Of a stretch of 64,000 nucleotides of DNA, positions 36,199-45,689 are shown in pieces. The DNA is from Xiphias gladius. Lineage: Eukaryota > Chordata > Actinopteri > Istiophoriformes > Xiphiidae. The notes below the pieces were generated by a model, which did not search any database, was not told the DNA's origin, and worked only from the letters and a program-made list of their open reading frames with translations. The position numbers and the translations under genes are program-made. The stretch covers positions 25,408,476 through 25,472,475 of the forward strand of contig NC_053409.1 of the NCBI RefSeq assembly GCF_016859285.1, written 5' to 3'. The number at the start of each line of letters is the position of its first letter. Position 1 is the stretch's first letter.

Positions 36199-39100
36199 CT
36201 GCAGATGACAAACACAAAGACAGGGGGTTAGTTCGTGCTTTTACATTTTACACTTGACGTTTGACAGTTTTATCTAAAGCAGCTTAAAAGGAGGATATCA
36301 GAGGAATGTAACTGATACAAGCAGGTAAAAGCGAGGAGTCTCAGTTTCAAAGCTGCAGCACAAAAGAACTAAAACAGTCACGTGATTCACCCAATTTTCT
36401 AGTGATGATGGCAGATAATCAGAACTTATCAGAACATAATCAGCACTTAATTATAACTCCCAGTTTAGAACTCATGAGAAGTAGATTTGCTGTACTTCAG
36501 TACGCATTTGAGGTACTTCAGTATTTTCTCTTCATGCCACTTTATACTTCTACGTCAGTACATTGCAGTGGGAAGTATTGTACTTTTTACTCCATGACAT
36601 GTTTTCTGACAGCTTTAGTTATCGGTTATTTTACAGATTAAGATTTTTCCATACAAAACTTACGACGAGCTTATTAGATAAGATGTTTTATTATAAATGA
36701 AACTACTCAACAGTATATACAATTAGAGACGAAACGATTAGTTGAGTCACAGAAAGTTTAACTGGCAACTACTTTGATAATCGTCAATCGTCACGGTTCC
36801 AGCTGCTAAGATGTGAAGATTTGCCCCTTTCCTTTTAATAATTTTAATCTATTTTTAATCATTTTGAATTCTGGGCCATTAGTTTGACAAAACAAGAACT
36901 GTGAAGGTTTGACTTTGTGCTCTGCGTTATCGTGATGGGCATTTCTCACTACATTCTTAATTTTGACAAACCGAACAATCAATCGATTAGTTGGGAAAAT
37001 AATCAGGGATTAATCCGTAATGAAATTAATCGTTAGCTGCAGTCCTAGAAAAAATAGTTACAAATGAGCTGCACCTCAAGTACAACAGCAAAATGTTGCT
37101 GAATGTATGAGTAATAATAATGTAATATTATATAATAGTATAACAGTCACAGGGGTGATTTTTCTGTGTTACTTTAATATTTTCAGTATATTTTCCTTAT
37201 TATACTTTAATACTTTTACTAAAGTAACATTTTCAGTGCAGGTCTTGTAATGTATTTTTACAGTGCGGTATTAGTACTTGATGATCTGAATTATTTCCTC
37301 CATCCCTGCCAGAGGGGGAGCCAGCAATTCAAGAGAGCAAAACCTTTGCTGATATAGAACTGTTGTATAATTATCACAGGAGATACAATTAAGATGATGT
37401 CGGTTTGGTGGCTGGGTTAATCATATCTGTTGTGTAACCATAACTTTGATCTGTGATCTGGATTTTTAGTTTTTATTGCATTGAAAATTCTGTTATGAAT
37501 ATAAAGGTGTCATCTGCATAGAAGCCGAGAAAGAGTGCAGCTTTAAGTAGTGACAGCAAAGGACTGTTTTGTATATAGAGAAAGAAGCTGAAGGACATGA
37601 GAATTATTATTTTTATTAATTAATAAAGAATAAAATGAATGTAACGGTGGAAAAAAGCACTGAGGGCGGATATAAATAAACACTTCAGATGGGTCAGGGT
37701 TCCTATACACCACGTTTGGCCCTGAACATCTAAAGAAGAATGTGCTTAATAAGATGAAAAGAACAGGTTCGTACTTTTTGAAAATATCCATGTAGGCCTC
37801 CATGTAAATCCTCCTCCTCCGCATATTTCCTCTTGAAGTAAGCAACTTTCGACGTTGTTGAATGGTTTGGTCTCTCCCACAGGGAAGGGGCTGCTGGAGG
37901 CAAGAAAACAGAGATTAAACTACAATTCGAACAGGAGGAAGGCTGGGAAACGTGTTTAAATATTAAAACACTTCTTTTTACCCTACAACATCAGGTTTCT
38001 TCTTTACAGTCTGAGGGAACTAACTTAGACATTTTTAAACTCAGCTGTGAACAGAATCAGGAATTTGAGTGTTTCTTTACATTTTCCTTTCCACTTTCCT
38101 TCAGGAAATCAGTATCCTCAAAATTAAAAGCTCCATCATCAGTAAATGTACTGTATATTTTACATTTCACATTCAAGCAAGTGACACTCAGAAAGCAAAT
38201 GAGCAAAAAGTGAATTCATGAATCACCTTTTGAAAAAGATCCATGTGATCCACTGACATTTAGATGAAGCTTATTATGAGCAGCCACTGAGATTATTATC
38301 ATCATCATAAGACCTTTAAAGAAAATCATACAAATTTGGGGCCGATACTCATAGTGATATTTTTTGGACTGAGGCAGCTGAGGAGCCAAGATTTGTTCAC
38401 CAAAGGTAATTATATCTACTTTTTTATTACCTGTCACCTGCAAAGCTGTACTCATTCATCTCCGAAACCAAACCGAAACCACTTGACACTAAAAGTTTGC
38501 AGTGAAACCAGGTTAATGACACTTATTTAAGCTTAGCTTTAAAGTTAGAGGACATATTTCGTTGTTTAGTTTTGGAGTAATCCGATGGGAATATGTGGTG
38601 GAAATTTGGCCATTTCAGAGGGGACTTCTATCATGGGCTGGATATGAAGGACTCCAACTTTAAAAGTAAGTCCAAAAAAGTCTCTGAGTCCCAGATCCAT
38701 ATAGAGAAAAAGTGAGAAAGTAAACCTTGAATTAAAACTTTGCTGTCAATCTACTGTAATCAAGCTCAGCAGTGGAAAGTGGTACATTTACTCAAGTCCT
38801 GCACTTAAGTGCGATTCCAAGGTATTTGTACTTTACTTGAGTGTTTCCTTTTTATGCTACTCCATACTTGTAGGTTAGGGTCTAGTCGGGGCCTCTTGTC
38901 ATGTTGCAGATTTGTCCAATATTTCCACAAACACAGCGTAAAGATCAGCACAAAAATTCTAAAAACTTAGTAAAAATTTGTGCATCGGAAATGTGTTTTT
39001 AATTCTCTCCTCTCCCATGAGTCAACTCATGACCCCTCAGATTTATCTGGGAACCCATTGGAGGGGCCGGACCCCTGGGTTGGGCACCACTGGACTAAAC

Positions 39101-40706
39101 TAGCCGTGTTTAAAGGATTTAAAACCAGCTCCACCTCCAGCAGCTACACCAGTAAAATGCTAATTATGCATCAATGGGTCAGTATTAACAACCCAATAAT
39201 GTTATTTATCATAATATATGAGTCACAGGGGCAAAACCAGTACCTTTACTTTGATACTTTAAGCACCTTTAGCTGATAATACTTCTTTTACTGGAAGGGA
39301 TTTGTAATGGAGTACCTTTACGCTGACGTATTGGTATTTTTACTGAAGTAAGGGACCTGAGAGCTTCTTCCGCCGCTGGTCAAGAATGAACCTTCAGGTT
39401 TATGGGGGGGTTTTCTGATCTGATCTGTCAGCGCTCATTTAAAAAGGATTCATATGACTGATTTCTAGACTGTGGTGATGGTTTAGGCACAAAAACTACT
39501 TGAGTAAGGTTATGGAAACGTTTTTTTTGTTTGTTTTTTTTAAAACAAAACGCCAACAACAATGTCGGCTGCTGACTAACCAACGTCCATTGTCGAAGCC
39601 ACGCGCTTTGTGATTCCCTCCCGCCCACGCGTTTGTTTCGGCTCTGCACCATCACCCCACTACTTCCGCCGGTGCCCCTGACGGACGGGACCCATAATTC
39701 ACACGGCCACCAGAGGTCGGTGTCGCGTAAAAAGCGAACTGTAAACCGCCTGTCAGTGAGGCAACGGGCTGCAGCCGTGGTCACCTGCTGCAGACGGTCC
39801 ACGGCCGGCGCTCAGCTCTCTGACTGGAGTTTGGATTCAGTGCGTCCGAGCCGATCTGAGCCTCCACATCGCCCTCAGGCTCCTGCGTGAGGATGGGGGG
39901 GGGGAGGAAGAGGAGGAGGAAGAGGAGGAGGAAGAGACTGGATCAAAACACCTGAGCATGAACACAGAAGCTACAAACACCACTGCTCTACGATTCGGTG
40001 CCTAAATTTGATCTTTGATATTCTTCAGCTTTAAGTTCTCGATCCAAAATCGACCTGCCCCATTCGTGCGACCTGCATATATGAACTGCACAAATGGAAA
40101 AATACACTGCATATGACTTGACCTTTGACCTTCGACACCCGACGTCTCCTCTTGTAATTTTCAAAGAAAGAAAATCACGTGAAGTCCAAGTTTTCATACA
40201 CAGCTAAAGGCCCAAGAGAAACGCTGATGGCTGCTGGTGTAAAGCCGTGGTCGGAGCCTCTACGGCAGCAGACAGCGCCTCTTTGTGTGATCAGCGAATC
40301 AGCGGGGGGGGGATAAAAAATAAAAACTCCACCTGTATCTGTGAGCTGGAAAACGGGGGAGAAATCGAGAAAGAACGAGGGAAAAAGAAAACATGGAAGC
40401 ACGTACAATAAGATGAGGACAAAGAAAGAACACATGAAATACATTTAAAAATAATGAGCAGAACGAACTAAATAGGACCATTTCATTTTCCCCCTACTAG
40501 TGTAAATAATCTGCATTTCATTTTGTATATTTTCACAATAAAAGCAGTGTGTATGCACATCCTGATTAATGCTGTTACAGGATGTCGAGTTTATTTGTTG
40601 GCCATTTTCACATCTTCACTAAAAACCAACGGAGAAAAAAAAATCTGCTGTCTTCAGAAGCTCGTTCCAATTCAAGAGAGAGCAAAGGGAGGAGAGATAA
40701 GAGGCC

Positions 40707-40768
<62 letters not shown>

Positions 40769-41778
40769 GGGGGGGGTTATTTAAAATGCAATGAATCAAT
40801 CATGAACGGAGAGCGGGAAGCTTTATCGTCGCGAAACATTCGCGCCGGCTCCCCTGAAGCGGCTGCAGTGACTCACACAGTCTTTAACATCCAGATGCGG
40901 CCTGAACAACGTTTTTCACCGGTGGGAGAATGAAGCTCGACGAGAGAGAGAGAGAGGGAGAGAGAGAGAGAGAGAGGGAGAGAGGGAGAGAGAGAGAGAG
41001 AGGGAGAGAGAGAGAGGGAGGGAGAGAGAGAGAGAGGAGCTGCGTGGGACGCGCGTGTGTGTGCGTGTGTGTGCACGCAACACTCTCTGGATCTCCTTCC
41101 GCAGCAAATATTTCCACTGAAAGCACAAGTACGTGTCATGACTGTATAATCCCCCCAATGTCCTCCTTTAAATCCACCTCCACGCCGACGGAGAGAAAGT
41201 TCTGAGAGGAAAAACAACAGAATTTGAGCCGGTGACTAAACTACCGGGCTCTCGATTTAACGGACTCTCGGTTTTTACACCTGCGAGGTATCATCGGTTT
41301 GTGAGACGAGAAGCGAAGAAACCAGCCCCGTTCTGAGTTTTGTGGCAGGTTATTATTGTTATTATCATTTGGGGCAGTAGGTGGACATGTAAGGATGTTT
41401 CGTCTCGGTGGTTTGAGTTTCGTTCCTCGTGATAAAAGTGTTTCTGTTTGATTGTTTTTCAGTTGGAGACGTGTTTTGCTGCTCTACTGTCTCCGTCCCT
41501 CCCAGTTGGATTCGTGTTTGAACGACTTCTATTGTCCTTCTCGATCCCGCGCTTTTAATCGCCCCCGCGTCTGAGAGAAGCACCGGAACCGAACTCGCCC
41601 TCGATGCCCTCCCGCGGGACGAGTGGCGGTTGTTTAACATGCAGCTGCCGCCGCCGACGGATCCGCTCAATGTCCGTCCGAGCCTCTTACCTTTGACTAG
41701 TTCTGCCCAGCAGCGGTCCACCAGGTCCCGGGCACAGCCTCTCTCTCCGTCGGTGCCCTGCGCTCCTCGGCGCGACAT
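35752..41778 (-). CDS. SERTA-domain protein related to SERTAD4 (3 inferred coding exons)
   Basis: Joining 41778-41691, 37893-37775 and 36198-35752 gives an in-frame product of 217 residues, or 216 with the alternative acceptor. Two blocks match SERTAD4 well: TTSKVAYFKRKYAEEED in exon 2 (human TTSKITYFKRKYVEEED), and the SERTA domain at residues 70-111 (ILKLSLEKLRFLEDPEAYLR, then RSVLINNLLRKI). SERTA-domain proteins are mostly nuclear transcriptional co-regulators. A Glu/Asp-rich acidic run follows (about 112-142), then a basic RKRVK patch that could be a nuclear localisation signal, and a short C-terminus ending in DDNG. The protein is much shorter than human SERTAD4 (356 aa). It lies between syt16 and sgpp1, whereas SERTAD4 in human neighbours SYT14, so it may be a duplicate of SERTAD4 and not its direct ortholog. 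Exons 2 and 3 are firm; exon 1 is inferred from splice phase. Confidence 0.8.
36476..37310 (+). repeat. hAT-like 'AAGTA' element interrupted by another MITE
   Basis: The outer halves (36476-36720 and about 37050-37310) carry AGTACGCATTTGAGGTACTT and ACTTCTACGTCAGTACATTG, then TAATACTTTTACTAAAGTAA, CATTTTCAGTGCAGGTCTTG and ATTATTTCCTCCATCC. The middle (36722-37048) belongs to the 'GCTGCAACTAACGATTA' family and ends AATTAATCGTTAGCTGCAGTCCTAG. The outer element is therefore the older insertion. Confidence 0.6.
36722..37048 (+). mobile_element. nested 'GCTGCAACTAACGATTA' MITE
   Basis: The left end reads ATTAGAGACGAAACGATTAG and the right end TTAATCGTTAGCTGCAGTCC TAG. Inside are TCTGGGCCATTAGTTTGACA and AACCGAACAATCAATCGATT, as in other copies. 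It lies wholly within the repeat at 36476-37310. Confidence 0.6.
37775..37893 (-). CDS. sertad4-like coding exon 2 (FKRKY block)
   Basis: In the frame that starts two bases into the exon it reads APSLWERPNHSTTSK, then VAYFKRKYAEEEDLHGG, matching the block just upstream of the SERTA domain in SERTAD4. The donor is CAAAAA|GTACGA, phase 0, joining to exon 3 HLILQED. The acceptor is a CAGCAG tandem, so the exon may start at 37893 or 37890. A longer open frame in a different register here (37543-37845) is a shadow. Confidence 0.82.
38769..39380 (+). mobile_element. near-complete hAT-like MITE of the 'AAGTA' family
   Basis: It begins CAGTGGAAAGTGGTACATTT, then ACTCAAGTCCTGCACTTAAG, and ends TACTGAAGTAAGGGACCTGA followed by GAGCTTCTTCCGCCGCTG. 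The ends are inverted relatives of each other in the CAGTGGTGGAA...TTCCACCACTG style seen in hAT-derived repeats. At about 610 bp it is the fullest copy in the window and contains no transposase frame. Confidence 0.6.
40708..40776 (+). repeat. (GT)n followed by a G run
   Basis: About 58 bp of GT followed by about 11 G. Upstream of it is an A- and G-rich segment. Confidence 0.97.
40942..41037 (+). repeat. (GA)n polypurine tract with GGGA interruptions
   Basis: About 96 bp, purine only on the plus strand, within 700 bp of the sertad4-like first exon. Confidence 0.97.
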
Positions 41779-42260
41779 CTACCGTCCTCACACCGGTTCA
41801 GCGACGCTCCCGCTCGGCCTGAAGTCAGAGCCTCTGTCGGTCGGTTCCTGCGGGCGCACGGGCTCCTCCGGGGGCGAGACGCTCGCCGCTCTCCAGCCTC
41901 CTAAAATATCCCGTTCACAGCAACGGGAGACAACGCACAGCGCTCCTGCCGCGCCCTCATTGGTCCTCGCGGAGGCAGATGTTTCCTGTTGCTAGGAGAC
42001 TGAGCAGGCGCGGTGGTGACGCTCCGGCATCGGTCCCCCGTCCTCCCGCATCCACCGCCGCACGGTCTCTTGCGCTTCTACCGACTGAGAGAAGTTTTCT
42101 GTCTCCAGAGGGAACGAGAGTTTCCTTCGGCGGCGGGAGAAGTTTTCAGATCCTCTGCTCGGGGGCGGGAACTGAGAGACACGAGAGATACACGGAACGA
42201 CCACGAGCGTCCTTTTCCTTTACGTGTCCTTGTGGTCCTTCGATCGACTCTCCAACAAAA
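41480..42260 (-). promoter_or_regulatory. CpG-rich promoter region of the sertad4-like gene
   Basis: A dense CpG block surrounds the inferred first exon and extends about 450 bp upstream. Chance frames occur on both strands (for example 41630-41995 plus and 42078-42278 minus), with no recognisable family. A CpG island here supports a transcription start near 41.8-42.2 kb. It could also drive a divergent plus-strand transcript, but no coding evidence supports one. Confidence 0.55.
41691..41778 (-). CDS. probable sertad4-like coding exon 1 (divergent N-terminus)
   Basis: An ATG at 41778, preceded directly by an in-frame TAG, opens 29 codons (MSRRGAQ to AELVK) and runs to a strong donor, AAAG|GTAAGAG, at 41691/41690. 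One base is left over, which exactly fits the two-base start of exon 2. The exon lies in a CpG-rich block. Against it, the peptide does not resemble the conserved N-terminus of SERTAD4 and the Kozak context is weak. It could instead be a 5' UTR exon, with another coding exon missed between 37.9 and 41.7 kb. Confidence 0.45.
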
Positions 42261-43262
42261 ACAAATGTTAGCAGTCACTGAATACCGGGGCTCTGGTCCG
42301 GGTCTCGCTCAGTAATCCGGCCATGACCCTTAAGAGCTGCTACCTGTCGCGTTGCATCCAATTTACTGTGCTCAGTTACTTTCGGAAAACCCTATGAGCT
42401 TATTAACCAATTGTGACCTGTTGTAAAATTCCATTTTCCTTTTTTTTGGACATCACTTTAATATATTTATATTTAAAAAATGAAACTCTGCCAGGGATGA
42501 AAATATAAAAAATAAAAGAAAATAAAGTCCTGAACTCATTCCCACTGTTGTCTGGTGTGTTCAGTCCACCAACCTTTGCGGCGGAAAGGGGCATTTAACA
42601 TCCAACACAGAAATATTAGAAAATATGGACCGAAAACTAGAAAACTGAATCGTTTGAACCACCAAACAGCAACTGTCTCAGGAAGCACCCGTGGTGAAAA
42701 ACCTAACAGACAATGGTTGTGCGACACGGTTCAAAATGGAAATGTCAGTGGACTAAGGAGTAAAAGGCAGGAGGCAGTCTATTCCCTCCGCGGTACCAGG
42801 ATACACAAAGTAACCTTTTAAAATCCCCCATCCAAGTGTCCCTGGGACGCTTTGGCCTTGGTGGTGCTACTTCAGGTGCGTTTTGGTCTGTGCCAGACTC
42901 CGTCTTCACACGACCTCCACAGATCATGCAGTCTTTGAAAGCTCCAAGTCTCCTGATTCTGTCTGCGCAAAGCACTTTAGGATCCTCACATCACTGCAAC
43001 AGCCGTTGACGCAGAAACTAGCTCAGACAAGGGTTTTACTGCAGACCTTAGATTTCCTTGTTTATTCCTAAAAAATAGGCGATGAAGAAAAAACCCCTTA
43101 CATTTCCACCATGTTTGTGCCTTCGGTGTCTCTTCTACTCACTCGGACTTTTTGGTCGAGTTTCCTTTCAGAGGAGACCAGGGTTATGACTGTAACCAAA
43201 AGGGTTGAAGAACAGTGACCTTTTCTATTTTGAGCACATTATATTTGGACATGTGCACAAAA

Positions 43263-43263
<1 letters not shown>

Positions 43264-43313
<50 letters not shown>

Positions 43314-43322
43314 GTGGGGGGG
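43264..43322 (+). repeat. (GT)n followed by a G-rich run
   Basis: About 47 bp of GT, then GGGGTGGGGGGG. The layout is the same as at 40708-40776, but the flanks are unrelated. Confidence 0.97.
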
Positions 43323-43962
43323 TATCCGTTAAGGGGGTACTTCTTTTTAAAAAAAGGTTTCAAAGCCATATTACCAATGCTGAACTGCCTAGCAGGTACT
43401 GCATTATGCTGAAATCACTGTAGAAATATTACTGGAACAGTCAGTGATGTGTATGTGATCACAAATGCCATTTAAAGTGACAGCGTTACTGTTTCTGGGG
43501 TTTTAAATGCCCTTTAAATTTCTTTGTAACCATTATTTGTGAATAAACTGCGGCTTAGAGTGATTCATTAGAGTCCCCTGTGAATTCGAGACCCGGGGAA
43601 CATTAGAGAGGTTTTATGAGCCATTTCGAAAGGCAACACTAGGCAGACGTGGCTGGGTCAGGCCAAGCCTGCACCAAATAAACCTCACAAGCAAAGAAAA
43701 ACAATAGAGGTTCATTTACGCATGGACTCGATACTTGACTACGGCTAATAAACGGCGACATAAACAAGCTGCAAATCCACGTTTTTGTAGGCTAAATCTA
43801 ACAAAGCATCTGCTGCCAGAGATTTGGTTTACCTCTCTCAAAAACACTTATACTCTCCGTACTCTCTAATCTACTCTGTGTGGTTCCCTCAGGGCTTTTG
43901 GCCAAAGAATTAAAACTGGAAATCTCTACCACCAATTACAAGGGGCTGAACTGTGTTTTTGT

Positions 43963-44008
43963 CGTTGCTGCTGCTGCTGCTGCTGCTGTTGTTGTTGTTG
44001 TTGTTGTT
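43963..44008 (+). repeat. compound trinucleotide tract (GCT)n(GTT)n
   Basis: About eight GCT followed by about seven GTT units. It produces an Ala-then-Val run in a chance frame and lies in intergenic DNA. Confidence 0.95.
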
Positions 44009-44651
44009 AAGTGTGGCCATAAAAGCCTCGTTCTCAGAATTAAGACATCTGAACAGAGATTAGAAAGGAGAGAAGGACTCCAGAAAACAGATGGCAGACA
44101 GGCCTCCCCACAGCAGGGATCTTCTGGGTTTTATTGGCAACGACAAAACTTGGTACAAAAAGTGCTTTCTGGATGCCGCCGGGGCTCAGCATGCACGGCC
44201 CAGACCAGGGCTGCAGGGCTGCAGTCCCCGCAGTCTTTATGCTGTCGCTCATACAGTGTCAATGTCACATAACCCAATGTTCACTGCTTTGTTACAGGTC
44301 TACAGGAAGGTCGGATGTCAATAAAGATCTAAGAGAGAAAAGAAACATTCAGCAACACTCTTCCAGTTTCAGAGGATAAAAGAAGGAACGAGGTTGAAGG
44401 CTCATCCGCGACCTTGGGCACAAAAGCTCCACAAATGAAATGAATAAAACAAACTAAAGAAAAAGGTTTTAGATTTACGAGGGAGATAAAATAATATCAA
44501 GTCCTTTTTCCAGTTCTCCGTCTGCTGCTTATGGTAATGGCATCAAAAAAAGGCTCGTTTTTGTCTTTTTCAACTTTTACATTAAGATCAAATAACCCTT
44601 CTTTTAAATTGGTGTTAAAAGTAAGCAATGGTTGATAAAGGCCTATAACAT

Positions 44652-45689
44652 TTAAAGGAGTAGTCCGACATTTTGACAAAATTACTCGTTTGCTTTGGTG
44701 CTGAGAGTCGGTCTCATGTCCGCGCCTTCAGCACAGAACTAGGCTCAGGAGGTGGTTAGCTTAGCTTGGCACGAAGACTGGAAGCACGGGGAAGCAACTA
44801 GCCGGGCTCTGTCCAGACTTCAAAAGTAGACCAGCCAACACCTCATTACGGAGGCACTGCACATTTAAATATGTTTGTTGAGCTGTAAGCCAAATGATGA
44901 ACCCTGAACGTTGCAAGGCCACAGCTGACACTGAGTCAACTGATCGGGACCATGTTCGGGGTCATGAAATTTACATTAAAAAGAACTCTAATCAGAGTTC
45001 GGCGGCCCACCTCGCCCAGCGCCCGTCTCTGAGTCGGAGCCAGTGAAACCGCGCTCATTTTCAAATATGTACTGATCGACACTCATCATTCACAGTAGTT
45101 TACGCTATTTTTTGCGACTCCTCTACCTAGTATTTTTCAATTTTGGCTCAGTGGTTCAGACTTGTGCTTTCGACGGCTTCAGAAGCACCACTGAACCGCA
45201 TCCTTTCCCTCCAGACCCTCGTATGGCTCCACGGTGGCGGCGGATGGCAGCAAGGTCCCTCGACGGAAACAAACTGCTATGTGCATTTTTTTTCAATCTG
45301 CATTTTTCACGAGAGTGCTTCCAAGTACGTGCTCGACTCCGAGAGCTCCGTACTTCAAGCGTTACTGGGGCTGGGGCCAGTGGCCAAAATTGATACGGCT
45401 CGGGACCAACACGGTCTGCTTCGGGGGATTCTGGAGGGGAAAAGACCTCCACCTCCGAAGAGCCCTCTAGCATCGGTCACCTAGCATAGGTGCCCCCCTA
45501 CTTTTTTGGACTTTGCGCAGTGCGGGGCTAGCTCTTTCCCCTTTGTGTTCAGTCTTCATGCTAAGCTAAGCTAATTGCCTCCTGTCTCGAGCTCTATTCT
45601 AATTGCAGGAACGTTAGAAATCTTCTCACCTCAGTCTCAGCAACTGAAGAAGTAAGCACTTCCTCCAAAGTGTCGAACTATCCCTTTAA
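44652..45689. mobile_element. inverted-repeat transposon-like element flanked by TTAA
   Basis: TTAA at 44652-44655 is followed by AGGAGTAGTCCGACATTTTG. The other end reads CAAAGTGTCGAACTATCCCT then TTAA at 45686-45689. The ends are imperfect inverted repeats (about 17 of 21 positions). A second inverted pair lies further in: GTTAGCTTAGCTTGGCACGA near 44756 and CATGCTAAGCTAAGCTAATT near 45557. The TTAA flanks fit piggyBac- or Kolobok-type target duplication. No transposase is seen, so it is non-autonomous. Confidence 0.6.

Larger units (their letters stand above)
36199..37774 (-). other. sertad4-like intron 2 (1.6 kb), with nested MITEs
   Basis: Bounded by GTACGA (37774) and CATCTGCAG (36199). 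Much of it is an 'AAGTA' family repeat split by another MITE; the rest is AT-rich and featureless. Confidence 0.75.
37894..41690 (-). other. sertad4-like intron 1 (3.8 kb)
   Basis: Bounded by GTAAGAG (41690) and TTGCCTCCAG (37894) if the exon 1 call is right. It contains a near-full 'AAGTA' element (38769-39380), a CpG-richer patch at 39600-39900, a (GT)n-G run (40708-40776) and a (GA)n tract (40942-41037). No second coding exon could be placed with correct phase. Confidence 0.55.

Noticed and set aside
39770..39885. Acceptor-to-donor open interval on the minus strand (pyrimidine tract, CACGCAG|GAGCC, to GCAGCAG|GTGACC) as a missing sertad4-like exon
   Set aside because: Its length (98 nt) breaks the phase between exon 1 and exon 2, and the peptide (EPEGDVEAQIGSD...) does not resemble SERTAD4.
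43880..44272. 130-codon frame with Ala-Val runs
   Set aside because: The runs come from a (GCT)n(GTT)n tract; the rest shows no similarity.
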